Shown here: positions 33,018-41,703 of the stretch, piece by piece | How the letters are laid out: each line of letters opens with the position of its first letter | Position numbering within the stretch: the stretch's first letter is position 1 | Assembly: GCF_002933465.1 (NCBI RefSeq) | Contig: NZ_PSZE01000029.1 | Location: 22,448-86,447 of the forward strand | Direction: 5' to 3' | Origin: Nocardia nova | GTDB taxonomy: Bacteria; Actinomycetota; Actinomycetes; Mycobacteriales; Mycobacteriaceae | Length of the DNA: 64,000 nt | Position numbers and translations under genes: made by a program | Notes under the pieces: generated by a model | Told to the model about the DNA's origin: nothing | Database searches by the model: none | What the model saw: the letters and a program-made list of their open reading frames with translations, nothing else

Positions 33018-34610
33018 GTGGCTCGCACGCAACGAACGCCACCGGACAGCGTCACCACCGGTGGTTTCTGCAGCTGGTCGGACTCCCCGATCCGCCTGAG
33101 GTTTTCACCGATTTCTGCGAAGGAGACCGTCATCAACGCTCATCACGCACACCCCGAGCAAAGCCACGCGGCGGCTGCGTCACCACCGGCCGCCACCACC
33201 GACACGGCTGAGGTGTTGCATCCGCGGCGCTGGGCGGCGATGGTCGTGCTGGTGCTCGGGTTCACCCTCGACCTGCTGGCCGTCACGATTGCCAACGTCG
33301 GACTTCCCACCATCCAGGTCGACCTCGGTGCAACGCCGTCACAAGTCGGATGGATCGCCACGGCCTACCTTCTGGCATTCGCGGCCACGCTGATCACCGC
33401 AGCACGATTAGGTGATCTGTGGGGACGCAAGCGCATGTTCCTCGTCGGTCTCGCCGCGTTCGCCGTCGCCAGTACCTGGGCGGCACTGGCAGATGGTGCC
33501 GGCGAATTGATCGCCGCGCGTGCGGCTCAGGGCGCGGCCGCCGCGATCCTTGCACCCCAGGTCCTGTCCAGCCTGTTCGTGTTGTTCCGCGGGCCCGAAC
33601 GTGCCACTGTGCTCGGCTTTTTCGGCATGGCGGCAGGACTCGCTCAAGCAGCGGGCCTGCTTGTGGGCGGCGTCCTCGTCACCGCCGACATCGGCGGCCT
33701 CGGCTGGCGTTCGATCTTCTGGGTCACCGTCCCGGCCGCGCTGATTCTGCTCGGCTTCGGCCTGCGGCTGATCCCGGAAAACCGGTCCGAGCAAGCTTTG
33801 CGGCCACGCTGGCTCGCCGCGATCGGCCTCACCGCCGGACTCGTCGCCGTCGTGTTCCCGCTGCTGGAAGGGCGCTCGTACCACTGGGCCCCGTGGACGT
33901 GGATACTGCTACTGGCCGGCATCGCCGCGGGCGCCTCAGTCGCGGTCGGCGAGCACCGAAATGCCGCCGCACGCAGCGGAGCACTGCTCCCGCTCGAGCT
34001 ACTGCGCAGCCGCACCAGCAGTGTCGCGCTGCTCATCCAGCTCCTCGCTTTCGCCGCCTTCAGCGGTTTCCTGCTCATCTTCGTGCTCTGGCTCCAGGAC
34101 GGCCAGCACTACAGCGCCCTGCGCACCGGGATGGTGACCATCGCGTTCTCCTTCGGCGGTCTCGCGGTCGGCCCCTCGATCGGCTGGCTCACCCTTCGGT
34201 TCGGACGCATCACCGTGCTCACCGGCGCCCTGCTCGGCGCGATCGGCACCCTGGCGATTCTCGCGGCCGCCTCCTCTGCGACCACAGGCATCAACGCGTG
34301 GCTGCTGGTTCCCGGCCTGTTCATCATCGGAATCGGCATCAATCTCGTTCAGCCACCATTGACCACTCTGTTCCTGGCCACAGTCCCGCCGCGATACGCC
34401 GGAACCGCCTCCGGAATCTGGACCACCGGACAACAATTCGGCGGTGCGATCGGCGTTGCCGCCCTCAGCGCCATCTTTTTCGCCGCCGTCACCAACGGCG
34501 ACTACCAGCAAGCCTTGACCGCCAGCGGACTGACCATCGTCGCAGCGCTCGTCCTCAGCGCCATCCTCTGCCTCGCCTTGCCCTCCGCCACGAAGCAGGA
34601 CCCCGCCTGA
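33018..34610 (+). CDS. MFS multidrug exporter (DHA2, 14-helix type), start uncertain
   Basis: A complete DHA2/QacA-type exporter from about 33140. Helix 1 is AAMVVLVLGFTLDLLAVTIA, followed by NVGLPTIQVDLGATPSQVGW, motif A (RLGDLWGRKRMFLVG), motif C-like GGVLVTADIGGLGWRSIFWV, and a C-terminal PRYAGTASGIWTTGQQFGGA. Fourteen helices are predicted. The expected start just after GAAGGAGACC (33118-33127) is GTC ATC, not ATG, GTG or TTG. The nearest canonical in-frame codon with a ribosome-binding-like AGCAGG is GTG 33018, used here, which adds about 37 atypical residues. The start codon may have mutated, or ATC is used. It lies at the edge of IS debris. Confidence 0.78.
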   Translation: MARTQRTPPDSVTTGGFCSWSDSPIRLRFSPISAKETVINAHHAHPEQSHAAAASPPAATTDTAEVLHPRRWAAMVVLVLGFTLDLLAVTIANVGLPTIQVDLGATPSQVGWIATAYLLAFAATLITAARLGDLWGRKRMFLVGLAAFAVASTWAALADGAGELIAARAAQGAAAAILAPQVLSSLFVLFRGPERATVLGFFGMAAGLAQAAGLLVGGVLVTADIGGLGWRSIFWVTVPAALILLGFGLRLIPENRSEQALRPRWLAAIGLTAGLVAVVFPLLEGRSYHWAPWTWILLLAGIAAGASVAVGEHRNAAARSGALLPLELLRSRTSSVALLIQLLAFAAFSGFLLIFVLWLQDGQHYSALRTGMVTIAFSFGGLAVGPSIGWLTLRFGRITVLTGALLGAIGTLAILAAASSATTGINAWLLVPGLFIIGIGINLVQPPLTTLFLATVPPRYAGTASGIWTTGQQFGGAIGVAALSAIFFAAVTNGDYQQALTASGLTIVAALVLSAILCLALPSATKQDPA

Positions 34611-35016
34611 GGTCATCGACCGGAACCGTCTCACCCTGACCTGCAACCACGAAACGCTGCCCCGGCGACATCACCACCAGCCTCGCGGCACCACCACTCA
34701 TCTACACCACACACGCCGTCCCCGGCATCTGCACCCGTTGACCGACTCAGCAGCCACACATCGCGCACATCACCAGACCCACCGGCCCGTCTCCGAGACA
34801 AACGGGTCGGTGCGGCGGTGCGCGTACACGTCATCACCGACAGCTCACCACAGTTCGCCTGCGCGCCTTCCACAGCGACAACCTTCTGCCTGCCCGTGAC
34901 CGTCGCCCGTCACCTTCAGCGGTCACGCCCACCCGCATACAGACGCCAGCCCTGGCGCTGAACGGCTTTCAGGAAAGCGTTCGCCCCTCCGCCGCTCCCC
35001 CGCCCATACGCTTCCG
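34611..35016. other. Gene-free stretch after the MFS gene
   Basis: About 400 bases with no frame that resembles a protein, no strong hairpin directly after the MFS stop and no recognisable RNA. I see nothing assignable here. It is followed by short gene fragments from 35020 on. Confidence 0.4.
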
Positions 35017-35019
35017 CCT

Positions 35020-35136
35020 TGGGCCAAGGAACGCAATCTGCGCCAGGACGCACGGGTCAGCCTGCTGCTCAACCCACCCGAGCAGCCCTACACATACGCG
35101 GCAATCCACGGAAATGCCATCGCGAGCGCTGCGGGC
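35020..35136 (+). pseudogene. PNPOx-fold (pyridoxamine oxidase-like) protein fragment
   Basis: The plus frame reads WAKERNLRQDARVSLLLNPP then EQPYTYAAIHGNAIAS. This corresponds to the KxRNLRRDPRVSLxVxDPExPYxYxEVRGxA stretch of F420/FMN-binding PNPOx-like proteins. The start and the remainder of the barrel are missing. It is one of three unrelated fragments packed within 800 bases. Confidence 0.55.
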
Positions 35137-35809
35137 GGTGCCGAACGAAGCCTTCGCCCCGTTCCTGAGCGCCGATCGCGCGAACCTTGCCTGCGACCAT
35201 AGTCGAGAAACGCTGTCTCGCTGAACAATTCGCCGACCACGTCCCATCGGCCGTCGTTGATATAGCGAGGAAGGTCGCGGCGAGTTCGGTCGCGCGCCGC
35301 CCACCGGCGGCAATCAGCAGCAGAATTTTACGCTCGGGCGGCGGCAGCAACCGCGCACCCGCACTCGAGTAGTGCCCCCCTGCCGCGTGCACACTGCCAC
35401 CGCGAAACAGCGTATTGATGATCCGCACCGATTCAGCCAGGCGCTCGACCCGCGCCGCCCCGGAACCGGCGGTGATGCCGAGCGCGGGGTAGCCGTCCCC
35501 GAGCTGTCCCGCGCCTATCCCAACGCGGAAGCGACCGCCGGTCAGCAGGTCCAGCGTTGCGGCCTCCCGTGCCACGGTCACCGGGTTGCGGAAGTCGTTG
35601 GCCAGCACCCACGTTCCGAGTTCGAGGGTGCTGGTCACGGCCGCGGCGAACGCCAGCGCAGGCAGCGGGGCGGGCACCGGCGGCGGCAGCTCCGGCAGCA
35701 GCAGCGCCGCGAAGCCCGAGTCCTCGGCTTCGCGTGCCGTCTGTGCCCACTCGGTGGCGCCGGAGACCTCGGTGGCGACGATCCCGAAGCGGAAGGGCCG
35801 GGGCTCCAT
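35069..35809 (-). pseudogene. Truncated F420-dependent LLM oxidoreductase with foreign tail
   Basis: Residues 1-185 are a normal LLM-class oxidoreductase N-terminal part. They read PRPFRFGIVATEVSGATEWA, then DFRNPVTVAREAATLDLLTG, RFRVGIGAGQLGDGYPALGI and a KILLLIAAGGRRATELAATF strand. After that the frame is unrelated. In the adjacent frame the DNA at 35170-35280 instead encodes DLPRYINDGRWDVVGELFSE followed by TAFLDY, the start of an NTF2/SnoaL-like protein. The LLM gene therefore lost its last ~110 codons by fusion to another fragment. Its ATG overlaps the TGA of the TetR gene upstream (TGATG), so the two were once an operon. Confidence 0.7.
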
Positions 35810-36462
35810 CACTCGTCCGGGGCGCCGTAGGCGCACCAGAAGGTGTCGACGGCCGCGGCGGCCACAGCGCGCATCTCGGCGGCCGAAACCTTGCGGGTGC
35901 CCAGCCGCGACCGCCCCTCCATCGGACCGGTGATCAGCACGAGAAACTGCTCGGCAGCCACAGCCGGATCGCACCCGCGCAGGCGACCCGACAGCGACAG
36001 ACGCGCGATCCGATCGGCCAGGGCGTCGGCGAGCTGGAACGAGGTGCGGCTCATGACGATATCGATGAGATCGGGGAATTGCGCGACCTGGGCGTAGGTC
36101 AACCATCGCAACGAACGCGACCGCTCGGTGCAGCAGGCACGAATCAGCCGGTAGGCCACATCTTCCAACGTCGTCCGCACATCCGCGCCGGGGTTACGCA
36201 ACCGCTCCACCACCGACAGATTCTCCGCCAGCACCTCGTCGGCCACAGCGGTCAACGCATGACGGAACAGGGTTTCCTTGTCATCGAGGTGGTTGTAGAT
36301 CGTCGGCTTGGCGACACCGGCTTCCTCCGCGATCTCCTGCACACACGCCAGCGCATACCCCCGGCGGGCGAACACCACGAACGCCGCCTCCAAGATCGCC
36401 CGTCGCTTATCGATACGCCCACGCGAGCCCGCACGACCCGGCGATGTCCTCACTCCTACCAC
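35809..36462 (-). CDS. TetR-family regulator
   Basis: A 217-residue TetR protein. Its helix-turn-helix (about 18-60) reads RRAILEAAFVVFARRGYALA then VQEIAEEAGVAKPTIYNHLD. A C-terminal TetR_C domain includes LRWLTYAQVAQFPDLIDIVM and AAEQFLVLITGPMEGRSRL. The stop overlaps the start of the truncated LLM gene. The GTG at 36462 is taken; a GTG nine bases downstream is possible. Upstream is IS481 debris, so its original divergent partner is probably lost (an MFS C-terminal fragment remains at 37068). A short dyad, GGTTCA-N6-TGAACC at 36505-36522, could be its operator. Confidence 0.85.
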   Translation of the reverse strand: MVGVRTSPGRAGSRGRIDKRRAILEAAFVVFARRGYALACVQEIAEEAGVAKPTIYNHLDDKETLFRHALTAVADEVLAENLSVVERLRNPGADVRTTLEDVAYRLIRACCTERSRSLRWLTYAQVAQFPDLIDIVMSRTSFQLADALADRIARLSLSGRLRGCDPAVAAEQFLVLITGPMEGRSRLGTRKVSAAEMRAVAAAAVDTFWCAYGAPDE

Positions 36463-36610
36463 TCTCGCAGTGTAGCCCGCATCGTGACCTGTTCTATAAC
36501 CAGCGGTTCAGATTCATGAACCCATTTGAAAGGACGGTCCGGCGCCGGCCCATCGCGGTCGCCACGGAAATCGCAGTATCGGGTGCCGCCGCAGTGTCGG
36601 CGGCGATGGA

Positions 36611-37010
36611 ATGACGCAAGATGCCCGATCCGAGCGGTGGCTCGAGATACTGCACGCGCCCGAGCGATACCAGTTGACTGTGCCCGAGGTATGCCGGCGT
36701 TTCGGGGTGTCGCGCAAGAGCTACTACAGCTACCTCGCCCGCTATCGAGAACTGGGTGCGGCGGGGCTGGCACCACGCTCGCGGAGACCCAAGACAGTCC
36801 CCGGGCGCCTGCCGACGCTCATCGAGTCCGCGGTGGTGCGGATCCGGGGCGATAGGCCGACGTGGGGGCGCGCCGAATCCGCGCGCAGCTGATCCGCGAC
36901 GGCGCCGCACCGGTTCCGGCGATCTCGACGATCCACACGATCCTGCACCGTCACGGTCTTGTCGGTGCGAACCGGGAAACAGCGAAACACCAACTGCCGC
37001 AGAGGAATAC
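36611..37010 (+). pseudogene. IS481-family transposase N-terminus, frameshifted
   Basis: The first frame begins MTQDARSERWLEILHAPERY then QLTVPEVCRRFGVSRKSYYS and YLARYRELGAAGLAPRSRRP, the helix-turn-helix of IS481 transposases. It ends early at about 36892. The next frame continues GARRIRAQLIRDGAAPVPAI then STIHTILHRHGLV. The catalytic core is absent. Flanking terminal repeats were not found. Confidence 0.75.
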
Positions 37011-37067
37011 CTATGACGATGTTGACGCGGATGGATCCCGACATCACCTTCTTCGAACAGCTCCAAC

Positions 37068-37340
37068 ATGACCGTGCTCGGCGGCCTGGAACCGCAGGAT
37101 ATGGGCGCAGCATCCGGACTGTTGCAGACCACCCAGCAAATCGGCCTGTCCCTCGGCGTCGGCATCCTGACCACGATCTACCAATCCGCCCGCACCGACC
37201 GGGAAGCCACCGGCGCCACGGTCCACGAGGCGCTGGCGCACGGGTTGTCCATCGCGGTCATCGCGGCCGTCGTCTTCGCCGCGGCGGCACTGGTGATCAA
37301 CCTGGTCGTGATCGGGGAACCGAAACAACCAGCCGCATGA
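37068..37340 (+). pseudogene. MFS exporter C-terminal fragment
   Basis: About 90 codons: MTVLGGLEPQDMGAASGLLQ then TTQQIGLSLGVGILTTIYQS and a final helix IAVIAAVVFAAAALVINLVV. This is the last two to three helices of a DHA2-type exporter. Everything before it has been replaced by the IS481 fragment. Confidence 0.7.
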
Positions 37341-37774
37341 CACCGGAGGTTCACGCGGCGCCGCGCTGGGTGAGCCCGCCACCGTGCAGGTAGGCTGCCA
37401 AGTCGCCGCGGCCCTTCACCCGGCTGGGTGAGCTGGCCAAGATCTCTCGTCGTCGACTACGACCACGGGACGTTGTTGATCGTGGTCGACCAACATCCGC
37501 GGGCGCGGCGCCGGGTTGTCGGGGTTGTCGGGGTTGTCTACTGCCTTCCGCTTCCTCTGCCACGGTATGGTTTCCGGCCTATATCTGTAGCGTTCGGACG
37601 TCCACAGCGGAACCCCACGGGCGCCCTACCGAGGCGAACGACGAAGGCAGGGTGCCCCGATAAAGAAATGAAATCTCGCTGATTTCAATGAACTCGATCC
37701 GGAACCGAAATCCTTGTCGAGTAAATATTCGAATTAAATCGTCGAGATTGTATTAATGGCTCGACCGTCAGCGC
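37341..37774. other. Gene-free stretch with a short tandem repeat and an AT-rich patch
   Basis: Three copies of GGGTTGTCG (37513-37539, last base altered) are followed by an unusually AT-rich patch at about 37660-37755 (for example AAATATTCGAATTAAAT). It is downstream of the LysR gene and at the right boundary of the decayed region. No gene is seen. Confidence 0.4.
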
Positions 37775-38644
37775 TCACGCCCCCGCGGCCAGGCGCAGAG
37801 GCGGTGCAAGCAACGGCCGTAAAGCGTCCGCGGCAGTTTTCACCGTCGCGACCGGCAGCCCTGGTCGAGCGCCAACAGACAGCCGCAAGGGCTTCGCGGC
37901 CGGTAGGTCGAAGCACGGAACGAGCCCCTCCGGGGTCTGCCCGAGTGTCGCAAGCAGTGCCACCCCTACACCCGTGGCGACCGCGGCGTGTACCCCGCCC
38001 AGCTGCGGCGCCTCGGCCCGGATCGACGCCGGAAGGTCGACCTCGGACAGGGTTTCCAGGGCGCGGCTGCGCAGCGCGCAGGGGCTGTCGAAGGCGACGA
38101 TCGGCACCGGGTCCGGGCGCGGAGGCAGCTGCCAGCCCGGCGCGGAATACCAGGTCAGCTCCAGGTCTCCTACCCGAATCGCGCTCGGATCATCGCTGTT
38201 CAGCAGTAGCGCGAGATCGATCCGGCGGCGCGCGAGACCGTCGCGGAGAGCACCGCCACGGTCGATGCGGAACCGCACGGAGAACTGCGGGGCCGCCTGC
38301 CCGAGCGCGCTCGCGAGGGCCGGCAGCAGTTGCGCGGCGCCGTGCTCGGTCGAGCCGATCGTGAGGATGTTCCCGGACCGTACGCCGAAGCTGCGCAGCG
38401 CGTTGTCGTGCAGGTCGAGGATCTGCCGGGCCACGGCAAGCAGTTCATCGCCATCAGGGGTGAATCGCGAGCCGCGCCCGTGCCGCTGCACCAGCTGGCG
38501 ACCGACCGCATCCTCCAGCCTGCGCACATGCTGGCTGACAGCGCCCTGAGTCAAATGCAGGTGGGTCGCCGCTCGCTGGAAGCCGCCGCAATCCGCGATG
38601 GCGACGAAGCTCCGCAATGGCGCAATGTCGAGGTTCTTGGTCAT
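37775..38644 (-). CDS. LysR-family regulator of the organosulfur operon
   Basis: A 289-residue LysR regulator. The N-terminal helix-turn-helix is LDIAPLRSFVAIADCGGFQR then AATHLHLTQGAVSQHVRRLE, followed by the effector domain from about residue 90 (ILTIGSTEHGAAQLLPALAS). It is divergent from the nine-gene operon that starts at 38766. A 15-bp dyad, TGATGGTTCTCATCA (38679-38693), lies in the gap and fits a LysR-type recognition site. LysR proteins such as Cbl and CysB control sulfur-source genes in other bacteria, which agrees with the operon content; the inducer is unknown. Confidence 0.92.
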   Translation of the reverse strand: MTKNLDIAPLRSFVAIADCGGFQRAATHLHLTQGAVSQHVRRLEDAVGRQLVQRHGRGSRFTPDGDELLAVARQILDLHDNALRSFGVRSGNILTIGSTEHGAAQLLPALASALGQAAPQFSVRFRIDRGGALRDGLARRRIDLALLLNSDDPSAIRVGDLELTWYSAPGWQLPPRPDPVPIVAFDSPCALRSRALETLSEVDLPASIRAEAPQLGGVHAAVATGVGVALLATLGQTPEGLVPCFDLPAAKPLRLSVGARPGLPVATVKTAADALRPLLAPPLRLAAGA

Positions 38645-38678
38645 GATCCTGACAATTATGCACTGCTATTACGAATCA

Positions 38679-38693
38679 TGATGGTTCTCATCA
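38679..38693. promoter_or_regulatory. Candidate LysR box
   Basis: TGATGGTTCTCATCA is a perfect 5-bp inverted repeat with a 5-base spacer, 35 bases upstream of lysR and 73 bases upstream of the LLM monooxygenase start. It begins with T and ends with A like classical LysR boxes. Assignment is by position and symmetry only. Confidence 0.45.
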
Positions 38694-38765
38694 CGAATGC
38701 TCGTTGGATGGGCCGGGTGTATTCCCGTAATTTCGACGAGGCAGGAAATCAATGGACGGAGCGGT

Positions 38766-40100
38766 GTGCGGAACAGACGGCAAATTCATCTGGGAGCCGT
38801 TCCTTACGGAACAGGCGGCCCCGGCAGTCACACCCTCTGGCTGGACCCGGACATCCCCGGCGACGCGAGTGTGAACATCGACTGGTTCACCGATATCGCG
38901 CGGCTGGCCGAGCGCGGCCTGTTCGATCTGGTGTTCATCGTCGACAGCCAGTTCATCACGCCGTATTCGCCGCCGCACTACCTCAACCGTCTGGAGCCGT
39001 TGACGCTGCTGAGCGCGCTGGCGGTACAGACCACCCGGATCGGCCTGGTCGGCACGGCGACGACCAGCTTCAACAGCCCGTTCAACCTGAGCCGCCGCCT
39101 CGGCTCCCTCGATCTGATCTCGCGCGGCCGGGCGGGGTGGAACGTCGTGACCACCGGCGATGCTGGCACCGCGCGCAACTACGGACTCGACGAGCACTAC
39201 GACTACGACACGAGATACGGGCGCGCGCGGGAATTCGTCGAACTCGCTCGGGCACTGTGGGATTCGTACGAGGACGATGCCTTCGTGCGCGACCGGACGA
39301 CCGGACGGTTCCTCGACCGCAGCAAACAACACCGACTCGACCACGACGGCCGGTTCTTCCGGGTGCAGGGTCCATTGAACCTGGTCCGCTCACCGCAGGG
39401 ACACCCGGTGGTCTTTCAAGCGGGCGACTCCGATCAAGGCCGCGATCTGGGAGCCGCGGTCGGCGAGGGCATCTTCACCCACGCTCCCGACATCCCGTCG
39501 GGCCAGGCCTTCTACAGCGACATCAAAGGCAGGGCCACAAAGAGATTCGGGCGCGACCCCGATCACCTGCTGATCCTGCCGGGCATCAAGATCGTGGTGG
39601 GTGACACCGACGCGGACGCGCGCGAGATCGAGGCCGCGAACAACGCCGCCGACCACACCTTCACCGCCGCGCTCGAGGAGTTCGGCCGGCCCTTCGGCTG
39701 GCACGACTTCACCGCCTACGACCTCGACGCGCCGTTCCCGGCCGAGGCGCTGGCGTATGGCGAGCGCTCCTTCTACACCCAGGCCAAGGCGATCACCGAG
39801 CGTGCGCAGCAGAACGGATGGACGCTGCGCCAGGCCGTCGAGGCCACCCGGGAGCGGCGCAAGAGCGAATTCGTCGGCTCACCGGAGACGGTGGCGGACA
39901 AGCTCATCGAGTGGTGGGAGGCACGTGCGTGCGACGGTTTCAACATCGCCGTCGACCACCCCGCCAACTTCCGCCGGATCATCGACGAGGTCGTGCCGAT
40001 CCTGCAGGAGCGTGGCGTATTCCGCACCGAGTACACCGCGCAGACCCTGCGCGGCCACCTCGGCCTGCCGATCCCGCCGAACCGGTACAACGTGGCCTGA
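38766..40100 (+). CDS. LLM flavin monooxygenase (NtaA/SnaA/DszA type)
   Basis: A 444-residue FMNH2-dependent monooxygenase of the NtaA/SnaA/DszA branch. It has the early SHTLWLDPDIPGDASVNIDW segment, FDLVFIVDSQFITPYSPPHY, TATTSFNSPFNLSRRLGSLD, LISRGRAGWNVVTT (FMN-phosphate site), and RTTGRFLDRSKQHRLDHDGR then FFRVQGPLNL. The pattern PLNLxRSPQGHPVVFQAGDS is diagnostic. Relatives attack C-S or C-N bonds (DszA on dibenzothiophene sulfone, NtaA on nitrilotriacetate). No flavin reductase gene is nearby. GTG 38766 is preferred over ATG 38697 because family similarity begins just after it. It is the first gene of the operon. Confidence 0.92.
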   Translation: MRNRRQIHLGAVPYGTGGPGSHTLWLDPDIPGDASVNIDWFTDIARLAERGLFDLVFIVDSQFITPYSPPHYLNRLEPLTLLSALAVQTTRIGLVGTATTSFNSPFNLSRRLGSLDLISRGRAGWNVVTTGDAGTARNYGLDEHYDYDTRYGRAREFVELARALWDSYEDDAFVRDRTTGRFLDRSKQHRLDHDGRFFRVQGPLNLVRSPQGHPVVFQAGDSDQGRDLGAAVGEGIFTHAPDIPSGQAFYSDIKGRATKRFGRDPDHLLILPGIKIVVGDTDADAREIEAANNAADHTFTAALEEFGRPFGWHDFTAYDLDAPFPAEALAYGERSFYTQAKAITERAQQNGWTLRQAVEATRERRKSEFVGSPETVADKLIEWWEARACDGFNIAVDHPANFRRIIDEVVPILQERGVFRTEYTAQTLRGHLGLPIPPNRYNVA

Positions 40101-40140
40101 CCGGCCCGGACACCTGCCGCCAGAAAGAACCAGCCCGCCC

Positions 40141-41703
40141 ATGTCTCTCAGCGTTCAGCGGAGCGACCGCTCCGCCCCCACGATCGTCAGCCGCCGCGCC
40201 CTGTTGCGCCTGGGCCTCGGCGCCGGCGCCCTCTTCGCGCTCGGAGCCTGCAGCGATGCCGGTGCCGGGTCCGTCGGCGGCGGTGGGCCGGGCACCGTAT
40301 CGTGGGCCTGGCAGCTGCCGACCACCTGGGATCCGGTGACGTCCTCGGCCGGCTCCGATGTCACGATGCTCGCCCTCGCCTACGACGCACTGACCGCGTT
40401 GGACGGCGACGGTAACGCCGTCGGCTGGCTCGCCGAAAGCTGGGCCTACAACCACGACGGCACTCAGGTCACCTTCACGCTGCGCCCCGGGCTGAAATTC
40501 TCCGATGGGTCGCCGCTGGACGCCGCGGCGGTGGCCAGATCCATCGAACGCGGGCGGTCGGCGCCCGGCTCCCTGATCGCTCCGCAGCTCGCCGATCTGA
40601 AAAAGGTTGCGGCACAAGGTGCTCTGAACGTGGTCATCGACCTGGCCGGGACCAACTACCAGTATCCGCTGCTGTTGGCCGGCAAGACGGGCATGGTGGT
40701 CAACCCCTCGGTGTTCGAGAAGGACGCGCACGCGCTGGCGACCCGGCCCGCCGGATCGGGGCCGTTCACGCTGACCTCCTACGTCGCCAACGACCACGCG
40801 GAACTGCGCAAGAACGAGTTCTTCCACCTCGCGGACCAGATCGGGATCACCCGGTTCCTGCTCTACCCAGCCGCCGATCCGGCGACCGTCGTCGCGTCGG
40901 TGGCATCCGGGCAGTACGACGTGGCCAGGGTTCCGGCCTCGGGTATCAAGGCGGCCCAGGCGAGCGGGCTCGAGGTGCAGGTGCTCGATTCGATGTATGT
41001 CGCCGTGCTGGACGTCAATACGTCGAAGCCGCCGTTCGACAACCCCGCGGTGGTGGAGGCGATGAAGTACGGCATCGACCGTGAGGCGATCAAGAAGATC
41101 GCCAACTTCGGCATCGGCGATGTCGGCTACCAGCCCTTTCCCAAGGGATACGTCGGCTACAACGCGCAGCTGGCGCAGGCGTTTCGCTACGACCCCGCCA
41201 AGGCGCGCAAGATCCTCGCCGATGCCGGGCTGTCCGGGAAGGTGCGCTCCACATTGTCCGCAGCGGCGCCGGTTCCGGCCGCGGTGGAGCAGATTCAGGC
41301 CCAGCTCGCCGACATCGGTATCGAACTCGAGATCGACCTCGTACCGCCGTCGCAATGGACCCAGATCATGTACCTCAACCGCGCCAAACCGCTCGGCTAC
41401 GACGGATTCGCCGGCCGCGAGTCGCCGCTGCAGGCGTTCCAGGTTCTGTTCAGCTCCACCGGGCTGATGAACCCGTCGCGCTCCAGCGATCCGGAACTGG
41501 TCGCGCAGCTGGCGAAGGTCGCCGCGATTCCGACCGACGCACTGGAGTATCCGGCCGCATTGCAGGAGGCGACCCGCATCGCGGTCAGCCGGTACCCCAA
41601 CACATTTCTGTACGAGGTGCCGAGCATCCTGGTCCGGCGTCCGTCGCTCGCACCGCTGAAACAACACCCGAGTCTGCTTCGCTGGGAAGGCGTGACGGGA
41701 TGA
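40141..41703 (+). CDS. Peptide/organic-solute ABC transporter binding lipoprotein
   Basis: A 520-residue SBP family 5 protein. The N-terminus has a twin-arginine-like stretch (SRRALLRLGLGAGALFALGA) ending in a lipobox with Cys37, so it is a lipoprotein, possibly Tat-exported. The mature part shows family 5 text: VTFTLRPGLKFSDGSPLDAA, RPAGSGPFTLTSYV, FDNPAVVEAMKYGIDREAI, YDPAKARKILADAGL. Family 5 proteins bind di- and oligopeptides, nickel, or diverse organic acids. It lies 40 bases after the LLM gene and overlaps the next permease by ATGA, so it belongs to the operon. Confidence 0.93.
   Translation: MSLSVQRSDRSAPTIVSRRALLRLGLGAGALFALGACSDAGAGSVGGGGPGTVSWAWQLPTTWDPVTSSAGSDVTMLALAYDALTALDGDGNAVGWLAESWAYNHDGTQVTFTLRPGLKFSDGSPLDAAAVARSIERGRSAPGSLIAPQLADLKKVAAQGALNVVIDLAGTNYQYPLLLAGKTGMVVNPSVFEKDAHALATRPAGSGPFTLTSYVANDHAELRKNEFFHLADQIGITRFLLYPAADPATVVASVASGQYDVARVPASGIKAAQASGLEVQVLDSMYVAVLDVNTSKPPFDNPAVVEAMKYGIDREAIKKIANFGIGDVGYQPFPKGYVGYNAQLAQAFRYDPAKARKILADAGLSGKVRSTLSAAAPVPAAVEQIQAQLADIGIELEIDLVPPSQWTQIMYLNRAKPLGYDGFAGRESPLQAFQVLFSSTGLMNPSRSSDPELVAQLAKVAAIPTDALEYPAALQEATRIAVSRYPNTFLYEVPSILVRRPSLAPLKQHPSLLRWEGVTG

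Noticed and set aside
36505..36522. GGTTCA-N6-TGAACC dyad upstream of the TetR gene at 35809
   Set aside because: Short arms, and the upstream DNA is IS debris, so chance cannot be excluded; noted in the gene entry only.
18887..38000. tRNA gene or attachment repeats flanking the decayed island
   Set aside because: I looked for tRNA-like ends and long direct repeats near the integrase remnant and the right edge and found none by eye.
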